Shown one piece after another: positions 18,401 through 25,868 of a stretch of 64,000 nucleotides of DNA. The notes below the pieces were generated by a model. It was not told the origin of the DNA, did not search any database, and saw only the letters and a list, made by a program, of their open reading frames with translations. Source of the DNA: Streptomyces tsukubensis (lineage in GTDB: Bacteria; Actinomycetota; Actinomycetes; Streptomycetales; Streptomycetaceae); contig NZ_CP020700.1 of assembly GCF_003932715.1 (NCBI RefSeq), positions 3,370,501 through 3,434,500 on the forward strand, read 5' to 3'. Each line of letters starts with the position of its first letter. The stretch's first letter is position 1. The position numbers and the translations under genes are program-made.

Positions 18401-18666
18401 GTGTTGGCGGCAGCGAGCGTGTTCTCCCGGAGCGTCAGCCTGAGCCGGCCGGGGGTACGGGCGCGGGCCGCGGCGTCGGCGGCGTTCTGCGCCAGCTCGA
18501 CGACGAGGCGGTCGCGGTAGCCGCCGAGGACGAGGTCCTCCTCCGCGTTCGCGTCCTCCCGGAACCGTGCGGGCACGGCGGCCCAGGCGTCGAGGACCCC
18601 GCGCCGCAGACGTGCGGTGCCGAAGGGGTCGGGGGTGCCGGGCGCCGCTTCGCTCACGCTGCTCAC
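15469..18666 (-). CDS. Large sacsin/HSP90-type (GHKL) ATPase-domain protein
   Basis: 1065 residues from GTG at 18664-18666, chosen because GGAG lies seven bases upstream; an ATG five codons earlier lacks a site. ELAQNAADA (57-65) is the N-box (ExxxNAxDA) and TVGRFGVGFAAVL (118-130) a glycine-rich ATP-lid motif, as in the sacsin N-terminal ATP-binding-like domain. The rest is acidic, mostly alpha/beta, without a recognisable catalytic domain. Sacsin-like modules are thought to act in chaperoning; the bacterial role is unknown. DUF3027 lies upstream on the same strand, a neighbourhood I recall from other Streptomyces. The gene is framed on both sides by inverted-repeat elements A and B. Confidence 0.85.
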   Translation of the reverse strand: MSSVSEAAPGTPDPFGTARLRRGVLDAWAAVPARFREDANAEEDLVLGGYRDRLVVELAQNAADAAARARTPGRLRLTLRENTLAAANTGAPLDAAGVESLSTLRASAKRDEAHDSGTVGRFGVGFAAVLAVSDEPAVLGRHGGVRWSLAEARALAEEAADRNTALAEELKRRDGHVPTLRLPLPAEGTAPDGYDTVVVLPLRDGAAADLVGQLLRTVDDALLLTLTGLAEIVIDTPDGVRTLTRAADGPYVRIEDSGGSGNGTRRWRTVSHHGATDPALLKDRPVEERLRPYWSVTWAVPVDGDGTPVRPATEPVVHAPTPTDEPLGVPALLIASLPLDTARRHPAPGPLTDFLVERAAQAYAELLGTWEPVSTGTIDLVPGPLGKGELDGSLRAEILKLLPRTAFLQPAAPRPEVPDGEETGLPEADRPGALRPVEAEVLEGAGADTVRVLSDVLPTLLPAGLERRVELRTVGVARVPLTEAIDRLAGLEREPGWWWRLYDSLAGVDPDRLTGLPVPLADGRTVIGPRQVLLPLPDTAPGIRDRLARLGLKVAHADAAHPLLEKLGALPASPRAVLTTPQVRAAVAGSLEAGEIWDDNAPDALDADELADTVLGLARDAELEPGDEPWLGALALPDEDGETAPAGELVLPGSPFAAVMREDALAYVDTELADRWGEQPLAACGVLANFTLVRATDVVLDPDELEPRDGDWAEPDDAGLLDAVDVWCEDVLDRLPETPVPPVATEIVAVRDLDLVDDDCWPQALALLALPPLRDALTQPVRVLLPDGTTETVRPYTAWWLRDHPVLDGRRPAGLRAAGGDPLLAGLYEAVDATGFDDAQVLRALGVRTSVAALIDEPGGGAELLGRLADPDRPVGAAQLHGLYSALADLDPDQVTLPDELRAVVDGEVRVVDAADAVVADVPDLIPLTGGLPLLPVRPERAAELADLFQVRRLSETVRAEVTTEGEEHDVPEPVRVLLGPATPRTYVEHEELVAGGVELDWRRTPDGVVHAATLEGVAAGLAWAAGQWPRRFEVAALLEDSSRTEELARDRWFDGPPPAATAGG

Positions 18667-18737
18667 GGTGTGACTCCGCATCTGTCGTCGGTTGCGCCGA
18701 AGGTACCGTGGCGCCTCCCCCTGGGGTTCCTCGCCCC

Positions 18738-18859
18738 GGGGTCCCCGGGGTCCCGTTTCCCGCGGGGTGCGGGCTGCTCCTGCGTTGGGCCTCGGGCCCC
18801 GGGGCGGGGTTGCCCGCAAGGTGCGGGCGCTCCTGCGCCTCAAGCGCCGGCGGGGCTGA
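18738..18859. repeat. G+C-rich repeat block ahead of element B
   Basis: A shorter version of the block at 14590-14852: TTTCCCGCGGGGTGCGGG and GTTGCCCGCAAGGTGCGGG units with the same GCTCCTGCGTTGGGCCTCGG linker, again ending in the CTCAAGCGCCGGCGGGGCTG motif. Confidence 0.75.
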
Positions 18860-18866
18860 AAGATTG

Positions 18867-19372
18867 GGTGACCGTTGCTCCGTGGTGTAGGTCGCCGGTC
18901 TTGTCGGGTGCGGGTGGGTCGGTGGCCTCCGGGCTCACCTCCTCGCGGCCTGCGATGCACCGCTCCACGGGGAGCCCTGCTTGTCGCAGGCCACTGCGGG
19001 GGCGACCCTGCACCCCCCTCCCACGTGATCCCCGCATGATCAGCCCCCAAGGTCCCGGTGATGTCGCGCGTCACCGGGGAGGCGAAACTCTCCTGATCAC
19101 CGCCCGGGGAGATATCCCCTCCTCGGGGCACAGGCACCCCCTGACCTGCGGGGACCCCGTGATGGGTGACTGTGCGAACTCCGTTCTCCCCGGGATCAAG
19201 TCGGGTGATCTCCGGAGGGGGGTGCAGGGTCGCCCCCGCAGACGGTGGCGACAAGCAGGGCTCCCCGTGGAGCGGTGCATCGCCGCCGGCGAGGAGGTGA
19301 GCCCGGAGGCCCACGACCCGGCCGCACCCGACAAGACCCCGCGCCTACACCACGGAGCAACGCAACCCGACC
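18867..19372. repeat. Inverted-repeat element B (~506 bp)
   Basis: Second copy of element A in the same orientation. Terminal blocks are GTTGCTCCGTGGTGTAG (18874-18890) and CTACACCACGGAGCAAC (19345-19361). In this copy the 19-base segments in the two arms (18961-18979 and 19256-19274) are exact reverse complements of each other, so the arms match without a gap for 36 bases there. They differ from both segments of element A. The central ~200 bp closely resembles that of element A. Confidence 0.85.
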
Positions 19373-19404
19373 ACCGGAGGACCCGCACACCGCAGGAGCG
19401 AAGA

Positions 19405-19460
19405 GAGCAAGAAAGGGGCGCGAGGAACTGCGCGAACAGCCACACACGGCCCGCGGCCGG
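19405..19460. repeat. Dispersed Streptomyces intergenic repeat
   Basis: GGGGCGCGAGGAACTGCGCG (19416-19435) followed by AACAGCCACA is a sequence I know as widely dispersed between Streptomyces genes. Function unknown; it directly abuts element B. Confidence 0.6.
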
Positions 19461-19517
19461 ACACGCAGCCGAAACCACCAACGGCGCACCCCGTACCCCG
19501 AGGCCCCGCGGGAGGCG

Positions 19518-20420
19518 CTACGCGTGGCCGAGGTCCGCGTCCTCCGGCTCCTCCTCGCGCAGCGAGAACGCGTCCGGCGCGACGGAGTCCAGCACCGGCG
19601 GCGCCGGCTGCGGCGGCTTCGGCATGACCGCGGCCTCGGAGTGCCCCCCGCAGCCGTACGACAGGGACACGACGCGCCCGTCCGCCGGGGAGAACTCGTT
19701 CGCGCAGATCCCGAACGCCTGGGACAGGGAGCCCGTGATCGGCACCAGGAATCCGCAGGAGACACAGGACGCGGGGGCGGCCTGGGCCATCGGGGTCTTC
19801 GCGCCGAAGGATTCGTCCCAGCGGTCGGCCGCGGTGTGGAGCCCGTAGCGGGACAGGACCCGGGCTCGCCGCATGCCCAGTTCCTCCGCGAGGGAGGCGA
19901 TCGCGCCGCGCCCGTTGAGGACGGTGTCGGCGGGGCGCCGGTCGGTCAGCTCGGCGTCCTCCTCCTCGACGCGTTCGGCGAGGTCGTGGGAGGTCCCGGT
20001 GAGGACGGAGTTCGGCGGTGGGGCGTCCTCGCCGGAGTAGCCGGGCTCCAGTCGGAGATCGTCGGCCTCGGTGGGCAGCAGATCGCCGGGGCCGAGGTCG
20101 CCGGGGCGGAGCCGTTCGCTCCAGGGCACCCATTCGGGTGCCAGGAGGGCGTCGGGTCCGGGCAGCAGAACGCTCTCGTCGAGGGTGACGACCTTGGCGC
20201 GGGAGGCGCGGGCGACGGTCACGGCCCAGCGCCAGCCCCGGTAGCCGGGCTCCTTGCATTCGAAGAAGTGCGTGACGACCCGGTCCCCGTCGGCGACGAG
20301 GGACAGGTGCTCGCCCACTACTCCTGGGGCAGCGGTCTCCTCGGCGGCCGCCCTGGCAAGTTCCACCGCCTCGGCGCACAGACGGTCGGGGGTACGGCTT
20401 CTCGTCGTCGCAGCACTCAC
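19518..20420 (-). CDS. DUF3027 family protein
   Basis: 300 residues from ATG at 20418-20420 (MSAATTRSRTPDRLCAEAVE). The N-terminal half, with VVTHFFECKEPGYRGWRWAVTVARA, is the conserved DUF3027 core. The C-terminal part has cysteines in C-x-x-C (SCVSCGFLV), then GICANEFSP and SYGCGGHSE, a probable zinc or metal site. The acidic tail reads REEEPEDADLGHA. Function unknown. Upstream and co-directional with the sacsin-like gene, though separated from it by element B. Confidence 0.82.
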   Translation of the reverse strand: MSAATTRSRTPDRLCAEAVELARAAAEETAAPGVVGEHLSLVADGDRVVTHFFECKEPGYRGWRWAVTVARASRAKVVTLDESVLLPGPDALLAPEWVPWSERLRPGDLGPGDLLPTEADDLRLEPGYSGEDAPPPNSVLTGTSHDLAERVEEEDAELTDRRPADTVLNGRGAIASLAEELGMRRARVLSRYGLHTAADRWDESFGAKTPMAQAAPASCVSCGFLVPITGSLSQAFGICANEFSPADGRVVSLSYGCGGHSEAAVMPKPPQPAPPVLDSVAPDAFSLREEEPEDADLGHA

Positions 20421-20723
20421 AGGTCTCGTTCTCTCCTACGCCGTCTCACGGGGTGCGCCGGCCGTTGCGCAGGGCGGACACGAGCAGCGGGCGGAGCGGA
20501 CCAGGGGGCCGCATCGACGTCCGCGCCCGGACCGGTCCGTCACGGGCACACCTCCCGCCATCCATTCTGCGGGATGCCGAAGAGGCGCGCGGCCGAGAAC
20601 AATCGCCGGTGGCGCGCTACGCACGCTACCTCCTTCGCCGCCGCCCGCCCACCTGCGCGCCCCAACGGGGAGCTAACAACCCGGCATCACCCGCCGTCGG
20701 CGACCGCCTTCAGGCAGTATGGC
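20421..20723. other. Divergent promoter region
   Basis: Non-coding spacer between the divergent DUF3027 and MFS genes. No palindromes or riboswitch-like structure stand out. Confidence 0.4.
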
Positions 20724-22103
20724 GTGGTGGCCGCAGCCAGTTCGTCGGACGACGGTTCCGCAGCGCGCAGGGCACTCGGGACGCTCGGCCGGGCGTGCCG
20801 GGCGGTGGCGCGTGCGCTGCACCTGCCGTTTACGGGTACGGCGCGGTCGATTCGCCGGGCGACCCATGCGAACGGGGCGGGCGAGTCGGGCCTCGGCAGG
20901 CTGATCGAACTGCATGCGGTCAACGGCGCGGGCGATGTGATGATCACGGTGGCGCTGGCGTCGACGGTGTTCTTCTCGGTGCCGACGGACGAGGCGCGCG
21001 GGCGGGTGACGCTGTATCTGGCGATCACTCTGGCACCGTTCGCGCTGCTGGCGCCGGTGATCGGTCCGCTGCTGGACCGGATTCCGCACGGCCGCCGGGC
21101 GGCGATGGCGACGGCGATGCTGACGCGTGCGGTGCTGGCGGTGTCGATGTCGGCGGCGGTGGTGACGGGCTCGCTGGAGCTGTATCCGGCGGCGCTGGGG
21201 GTGCTGGTGGCCTCCAAGGCGTACGGGGTGGTCCGCAGCGCGGTCGTGCCGCGGCTGCTGCCGTCGGGGTTCTCGCTGGTCAAGGCGAATTCGCGGGTGA
21301 CGCTGGCCGGGCTTCTCGCGACCGGGATCGCGGCGCCGATCGGGGCGGGGCTGCATCGGATCGGTCCGGCGTGGACGCTGTACGGGGCGTGTGCGCTGTT
21401 CCTGCTGGGGACGTTCTGGGCGCTGCGGCTGCCGCCGAAGGTGGACTCCGCGAAGGGTGAGACGAATGTTCGGGTGCTGACTCACGGCGGGAAGCGGCCG
21501 AGTCTGCGGTCGGTCGGCCCGGCGGTGATCCACGGGCTGCAGGCGAATGCGTCGCTGCGCTGTCTCTCCGGGTTTCTGATCTTTTTTCTGGCGTTCCTGC
21601 TGCGGGAGCATCCGCTGGCGGGCCAGAGCGCGGCGGTGTCGCTGGCGATAGTGGGGATCGCGGCGGGGGTGGGCAATGCGGCGGGTACGGCGGTGGGCGC
21701 GTGGCTGAAGGCCCGCGGCCCTGAGGTGATCATCGCGAGCGTGCTGGGTCTGGTGATCAGTGCGGCGGTGCTGGCGGCGGTGTTCTTCGGCGCGGGCGTG
21801 GTTGCGGTTCTCGGGGCTACGGCTGGTTTCTGCCAGGCGCTGGCGAAGCTGTCGCTGGATGCGCTGATCCAGCGGGATGTGCCGGAGTCGGTACGGACGT
21901 CGGCCTTCGCCCGTTCGGAGACGTTGCTCCAGATGGCGTGGGTGGTCGGTGGTGCAATCGGGATCGTGCTGCCGCTGAACGGTGTGCTGGGGATGGCGGT
22001 GGCGGCGACGATCGTGACGACGGGCGCGGCGGCGTCGATCCGCGGCCTCCTGGCGGCGAGCCGCCGCGGCCCCCGCCCGGGCAGCCGCCCCCGCGTTGCG
22101 TAA
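20724..22103 (+). CDS. MFS transporter
   Basis: 459 residues from GTG at 20724 (a second GTG follows at once). After a ~60-residue cytoplasmic N-terminus, HAVNGAGDVMITVALASTVF begins the first helices. GPLLDRIPHGRRAAMA is MFS motif A. Hydrophobic segments continue to GVLGMAVAATIVTTGAAASI. Codon use is richer in G-ending synonyms than in neighbours. Substrate unknown. No regulator is adjacent. Confidence 0.85.
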   Translation: MVAAASSSDDGSAARRALGTLGRACRAVARALHLPFTGTARSIRRATHANGAGESGLGRLIELHAVNGAGDVMITVALASTVFFSVPTDEARGRVTLYLAITLAPFALLAPVIGPLLDRIPHGRRAAMATAMLTRAVLAVSMSAAVVTGSLELYPAALGVLVASKAYGVVRSAVVPRLLPSGFSLVKANSRVTLAGLLATGIAAPIGAGLHRIGPAWTLYGACALFLLGTFWALRLPPKVDSAKGETNVRVLTHGGKRPSLRSVGPAVIHGLQANASLRCLSGFLIFFLAFLLREHPLAGQSAAVSLAIVGIAAGVGNAAGTAVGAWLKARGPEVIIASVLGLVISAAVLAAVFFGAGVVAVLGATAGFCQALAKLSLDALIQRDVPESVRTSAFARSETLLQMAWVVGGAIGIVLPLNGVLGMAVAATIVTTGAAASIRGLLAASRRGPRPGSRPRVA

Positions 22104-22137
22104 TCAAGACCGTCACGGCGTACAGGCCTGGGCCGAT

Positions 22138-22436
22138 GGTCCACTGTTCACGACCCGCCCACCCTCAGGTGCCGTCGAGTGAGCCCAGGGAGCGCGACAA
22201 GTTCTGGGAGGGGACCCTAAAAGGCCACCATGGCGCATACGCCTCGGGCCCAAGGGTCCACTGCTCACAACCCGCCCGCCCCCGGGTGCCGGCGAGTGAG
22301 CCCGGGGAGCACGACAAGTTCTCGGAGGGGACAGGCCCCAGGCCACCATGGCGCCTGTGCCCTTGGGCCAACGGGTCCACTGCTCACGACCCGCTCAACC
22401 TCATGCTCCGGCGAGTGAGCCGAAGGGGCGCGTCTG
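22138..22436. repeat. Three tandem ~118-bp repeats
   Basis: Units start with GGTCCACTG at 22138, 22255 and 22374 (periods 117 and 119). Each carries the same order of blocks: TCCACTGYTCACRACCCGC, GGCGAGTGAGCC, GCRCGACAAGTTCT, GGAGGGGAC, AGGCCACCATGGCGC. The third unit is truncated after GAGTGAGCC. No conserved reading frame fits all three, so they look like non-coding repeats. Confidence 0.85.
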
Positions 22437-22439
22437 GGG

Positions 22440-22468
22440 GTCCCCCCACGCCGGAGGCGTAGGGGGAC
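22440..22468. repeat. Palindromic REP-like hairpin
   Basis: GTCCCCCCACGCC and GGCGTAGGGGGAC form a 13-bp stem with one mismatch around a three-base loop. This is a very common palindromic intergenic element in Streptomyces. It may terminate transcription from the MFS gene. Confidence 0.7.
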
Positions 22469-22557
22469 TGGAGGGAGAACGCGCGCAGGCCGCGAGGAAC
22501 GAGCGGCCGAGCACGATCGACTGAAGAACCCGGCTTAAGCGCCCCGGAGGCGAACCG

Positions 22558-22600
22558 AGCCCCAAAAAAAACAGCGACCCGCCCCGGAGGGGCCCCCGCG
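22558..22600. terminator. Possible leftward hairpin with T-run
   Basis: Read on the minus strand, GGCCCCTCCGGGGC is followed by GGGTCGCTG and eight T residues, resembling an intrinsic terminator. No leftward gene is nearby, so it may insulate the region. The A-run lies just upstream of the next gene. Confidence 0.35.
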
Positions 22601-22634
22601 TGGACGGGGAGGCGGGGACAGATAGCCTTCGGGC

Positions 22635-23105
22635 ATGACCGTTGCGTTCTTGTCCGGGACCCGCCGCCGGGCCACCGCCGCCGTCGCCATCGTCGGCGCC
22701 GGGCTTCTGACCCTGTCCGCCTGCGAAAAGCCGACTCCGGTCGCGACTCTGACGATCGGGTCGGAGTCGGTCAACACGGAGGCTGCCTGCTACAACGACG
22801 GCAAGCCGCTGGCCAAGGACGTCTATGACGCGTGCATGAAGGAGACGGGTAAGACCCTTGAGGTCGATCCGGATCTGCCGCTGCGCATCGGTGTGGACCC
22901 GGCGATTGCCGAGAACGGCTGGGTGCTGGGTGTCGAGGGCTCGCTGTCGAACGAGGCGGAGGAGTCCAAGAAGACGTACCAGTCCGTCAACAGCCGTGCT
23001 TTCTTCCCGCCGGGTGGGCAGGACAAGCTGCGTCTCCAGATCGTCGAGGTGAAGGACCAGCAGCCTGTCGGTGTCTGGCAGTTCCAGCTGAAGAAGCAGG
23101 GCTGA
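22635..23105 (+). CDS. Lipoprotein, DUF2771-like
   Basis: 156 residues. The N-terminus (MTVAFLSGTRRR...AGLLTLSAC) is a lipoprotein signal with Cys30 as the lipidated residue. The mature part has a cysteine pair (AACYNDGK, YDACMKETG) that may form a disulfide. I recall the DUF2771 family next to mqnB in Streptomyces; the match is from memory. Membrane-anchored on the outer face. Role unknown. About 48 nt upstream of mqnB on the same strand. Confidence 0.7.
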   Translation: MTVAFLSGTRRRATAAVAIVGAGLLTLSACEKPTPVATLTIGSESVNTEAACYNDGKPLAKDVYDACMKETGKTLEVDPDLPLRIGVDPAIAENGWVLGVEGSLSNEAEESKKTYQSVNSRAFFPPGGQDKLRLQIVEVKDQQPVGVWQFQLKKQG

Positions 23106-23153
23106 GGCCGGGGCGGCGTACGGTGACGGCGGCCGGGGCCGGAGGCCGGTGAG

Positions 23154-23831
23154 GTGCGGGTACTGGTCGTGACCGCGGTCGCGCCGGAGGCGGAGGCCGT
23201 CGGCGCGGCGGACTGCGGTGCGGAGGTGCTGGTCGGCGGGGTGGGTCCTGCCGCGGTCGCCGCGCGCACGGCCGTGGCGCTGGCCGCCGGGCCGGATCGG
23301 CGCGGCCCGTACGACCTGGTGGTCTCCGCGGGTATCGGCGGCGGCTTCGCCCCGTATGCCCCTGTCGGTTCTCTTGTCGTCGCGGAGACGATCGTTGCCG
23401 CCGATCTGGGGGCCGGGCTGCCGGACGGCGGCTGGCTGGCCGTCGACGAGTTGGGTTTCGGCCGGTCCGGGCACCGGCCGCCGCCGGAGCTGGCGCGGGC
23501 CGCCGTGGAGCTGACGGGTGCGTTGTACGCGCCGGTGTTGACGGTGTCGACGGTGACGGGTTCCGCCGCCCGGGCCGCTGAGCTGACCGGACGTCATCCG
23601 CGGGCGGGTGCCGAGGCGATGGAGGGGTTCGGGGTCGCGGAGGCCGCGGACCTGCACGGGCTGCCGGTGCTGGAGATCCGCGCGATTTCCAACGCGGTGG
23701 GCCCGCGGGATCGGGACGCCTGGCGGATCAAAGACGCGCTGACGGCTCTGACGGAGGGTTTCCGCAGGCTGCGCCCCCTCTTCGAGGGGCCCGTACCGCG
23801 GTCGGCTCTGTCGCCGTCGAAGGAGAGCTGA
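23154..23831 (+). CDS. mqnB: Futalosine hydrolase
   Basis: 225 residues from GTG with GGAGG about ten bases upstream. It is a nucleoside-phosphorylase/hydrolase-fold protein: VSAGIGGGFAPYAPVGSLVV and AEAMEGFGVAEAADLHGLPV are the conserved active-site segments, and ISNAVGPRDRDAWRI the terminal one. It hydrolyses (aminodeoxy)futalosine to dehypoxanthine futalosine in the alternative menaquinone pathway. mqnD starts one base after its stop codon, so the two are translated together, which confirms the assignment. Confidence 0.93.
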   Translation: MRVLVVTAVAPEAEAVGAADCGAEVLVGGVGPAAVAARTAVALAAGPDRRGPYDLVVSAGIGGGFAPYAPVGSLVVAETIVAADLGAGLPDGGWLAVDELGFGRSGHRPPPELARAAVELTGALYAPVLTVSTVTGSAARAAELTGRHPRAGAEAMEGFGVAEAADLHGLPVLEIRAISNAVGPRDRDAWRIKDALTALTEGFRRLRPLFEGPVPRSALSPSKES

Positions 23832-23832
23832 G

Positions 23833-24696
23833 ATGGACATCGCGTACTCCCCCTGTCCGAACGACACGTTCGTCTTCGATGCCTGGGCGCACGGCCGGGT
23901 CCCGGGCGCGCCGCCGCTGGATGTCACCTTCGCGGATATCGACGTCACGAACGGTATGGCGGAACGCGGCGAGGGCACGGTCCTGAAGGTGTCGTACGCG
24001 GTGCTGCCGTGGGTGCTGGACGAGTATGCGCTGCTGCCGTGCGGCGGGGCGCTGGGCCGGGGCTGCGGCCCTCTGGTGCTCACCCGCGCCGGCGCGGACG
24101 GCGGTACGGCGAAGCCCGAGGGGCTCGCGGGGCGTACGGTCGCGGTGCCGTCCGAGCGGTCGACGGCGTATCTGCTGTTCCGGCTCTGGGCGGCGGACCG
24201 GGTGCCGGGCGGGGTGGGTGAGGTCGTGGTGATGCCGTTCCACGAGATCATGCCCGCGGTTCGGGACGGTGTGGTGGACGCGGGTCTGGTGATTCACGAG
24301 GCGCGGTTCACCTACCAGGACTACGGGCTGGTGAAGCTGGCCGATATGGGCGAGCACTGGGAGGAGACGACCGGGCTGCCGATCCCGCTGGGCGCGATCA
24401 TCGCCAAGCGGTCGCTGGGCGTGGAGACGCTGCGGCGGCTCGCGGAGTCGGCGCGGGCTTCGGTACGGATGGCCTGGGACGATCCGGAGGCTTCGCGGCC
24501 GTATGTCCGGGAGCATGCCCAGGAGATGGATCCGTCGGTCGCGGACCGGCATATCGGGCTCTATGTGAACGAGTTCACGGCCGATTTGGGGCCGGACGGC
24601 TATGCGGCGGTACGCGGGTTGCTGACCCGCGCGGCGGCCGAGGGGCTCGTACCGCCGATTGCGCCGGGTGCGCTGGACTTTCCCGCGGCCGCGTAG
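23833..24696 (+). CDS. mqnD: 1,4-dihydroxy-6-naphthoate synthase
   Basis: 287 residues. MDIAYSPCPNDTFVFDAWAH is the highly conserved MqnD N-terminus. The fold is that of a periplasmic-binding protein, with SERSTAYLLFRLWAADR and the His in VIHEARFTYQDYG close to the proposed catalytic residue. The enzyme converts cyclic dehypoxanthine futalosine to 1,4-dihydroxy-6-naphthoate. The other futalosine genes (mqnA, mqnC, mqnE) are not in this window. Confidence 0.95.
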   Translation: MDIAYSPCPNDTFVFDAWAHGRVPGAPPLDVTFADIDVTNGMAERGEGTVLKVSYAVLPWVLDEYALLPCGGALGRGCGPLVLTRAGADGGTAKPEGLAGRTVAVPSERSTAYLLFRLWAADRVPGGVGEVVVMPFHEIMPAVRDGVVDAGLVIHEARFTYQDYGLVKLADMGEHWEETTGLPIPLGAIIAKRSLGVETLRRLAESARASVRMAWDDPEASRPYVREHAQEMDPSVADRHIGLYVNEFTADLGPDGYAAVRGLLTRAAAEGLVPPIAPGALDFPAAA

Positions 24697-24702
24697 CTGC
24701 CC

Positions 24703-24740
24703 GGGCGGTCGGGCAGTCGGGCAGTCGGGCAGTCGGGCAG
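24703..24740. repeat. 8-bp tandem repeat
   Basis: GGGCAGTC repeated: one variant unit (GGGCGGTC) and then 3.75 exact units, just after the mqnD stop codon. Probably a slippage-prone spacer. Confidence 0.85.
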
Positions 24741-24804
24741 GCCACCGCAGCTCCGGCGCGGTCGGGGCCGCGGGGGCGCGTACGAGGCGTACGGGCGTGA
24801 AAAA

Positions 24805-24835
24805 GGCCGAGAGGCTCTGTCACCGCCTCTCGGCC
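24805..24835 (-). terminator. Intrinsic terminator of the cold-shock gene
   Basis: GGCCGAGAGGC pairs perfectly with GCCTCTCGGCC across nine bases. On the minus strand it is followed directly by TTTTT, so it is a classical rho-independent terminator. It probably serves mqnD from the other side as well. Confidence 0.85.
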
Positions 24836-24923
24836 CCATGCGCCGGGCTCATCCGAACGGGCGAGCGCCCCCTGCGCCGTACGGCCGCGTGCCGCTGTGC
24901 ACCGGGACGCGCCGTCGTACGGC

Positions 24924-25307
24924 TCAGACGTCGAGCTGGTCCGCCACCGCCCGCAGCATGCCCGCGATCTTGGCGCCGTGCGCCTTCTCCGGGTACCGGC
25001 CGCGCTCCAGCTGCTGGGTGACGTTCTCCAGGAGGGTGGTCAGGTCCTGGACGATCGACGCCAGCTCGTCGGGCTTGCGGCGCTGGGCCGCGGCCACCGA
25101 GGGCGTGGGGTCGAGGATGACGACGGAAAGCGCCTGGTCACCGCGTTGACCTGCGACGACACCGAACTCCACCCGCTGGCCCGGCTTGAGCACATCGACA
25201 CCGTCGGGCAGCACTGACGAGTGAACGAAGACGTCGCCGCCGTCGTCGCGGGAGAGAAAGCCGAAGCCCTTCTCGCTGTTGAACCATTTGACCTTGCCGG
25301 TAGGCAC
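24924..25307 (-). CDS. Cold-shock domain protein with C-terminal extension
   Basis: 127 residues from GTG at 25305-25307. Residues 1-65 are a cold-shock domain: [14 protein letters not shown] (RNP1) and DVFVHSSVL (RNP2). An extra ~60-residue helical part follows ([20 protein letters not shown]...), making it longer than the 67-residue CspA type and similar to other actinobacterial two-part cold-shock proteins. Expected to bind single-stranded RNA or DNA as a chaperone. Its leader holds a pyrimidine-rich 9-nt triple repeat (25369-25395). Convergent with mqnD. Confidence 0.92.
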   Translation of the reverse strand: MPTGKVKWFNSEKGFGFLSRDDGGDVFVHSSVLPDGVDVLKPGQRVEFGVVAGQRGDQALSVVILDPTPSVAAAQRRKPDELASIVQDLTTLLENVTQQLERGRYPEKAHGAKIAGMLRAVADQLDV

Positions 25308-25368
25308 GTCTGTCCTCGTCCTTGTACTCGTCGGGGCGATTCGTCGGGCGCTCGTGCGCCGGAGAACT

Positions 25369-25395
25369 CAGAAACGTCAGAAAGTTCAGAAGGTT
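25369..25395 (-). promoter_or_regulatory. 9-nt triple repeat in the cold-shock leader
   Basis: Three consecutive units CAGAAACGT, CAGAAAGTT, CAGAAGGTT on the plus strand become AACCTTCTG AACTTTCTG ACGTTTCTG in the leader RNA, with GAACT/AGTTC also able to pair across part of it. Cold-shock domains prefer pyrimidine-rich single strands, so autoregulatory binding is a reasonable inference. Confidence 0.5.
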
Positions 25396-25533
25396 AACGA
25401 AATCAGTGAAAACGATCCGGATAGCAGTGCGGGCGGGTCCTCCGACCCGCACCACACCCAAGGCTAATGGTCCAGGGGCTGGTGACAAGACGTTGCCGAA
25501 CGGTTCGTCCCCGAAGGGAACTACCCTGGCCGG

Positions 25534-25773
25534 ATGACTGCTACTCCTTCCGCGCCGGGCGACGGACTGGTCCGGGCCGGCGCGATCGTCTTCGTCGTCG
25601 GCGCGGTCGCCACGCTCATCACGTTCGCTCCGCTGTTCCTGGGGACGGATCCGTTTCCGCCGGTCGCCTATGCGGTGTGCATGCTGATGGGCGTCGGATT
25701 CATGATCTCGGGCGCCGGGGTGCTGCGTTCGATCGCGGCCCAGCGGCGGACGGCGAAAGCCGTGACGCAGTGA
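25534..25773 (+). CDS. Small two-helix membrane protein
   Basis: 79 residues. Two hydrophobic helices (AGAIVFVVGAVATLITFAPL and AVCMLMGVGFMISGAGVL) flank a short loop, LGTDPFPPVA, followed by a basic tail (AAQRRTAKAV). Conserved-looking hypothetical of unknown function. Divergent from the cold-shock gene. Confidence 0.75.
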   Translation: MTATPSAPGDGLVRAGAIVFVVGAVATLITFAPLFLGTDPFPPVAYAVCMLMGVGFMISGAGVLRSIAAQRRTAKAVTQ

Positions 25774-25868
25774 CTCGGTGATGCGGTGGCGGAAGCCGTG
25801 ACGGCGCCATGGCGTGACGGCTCGGTGACGCGATGGCGTGATGGCGCGATAGCGGCGCCGGGGCGGTT

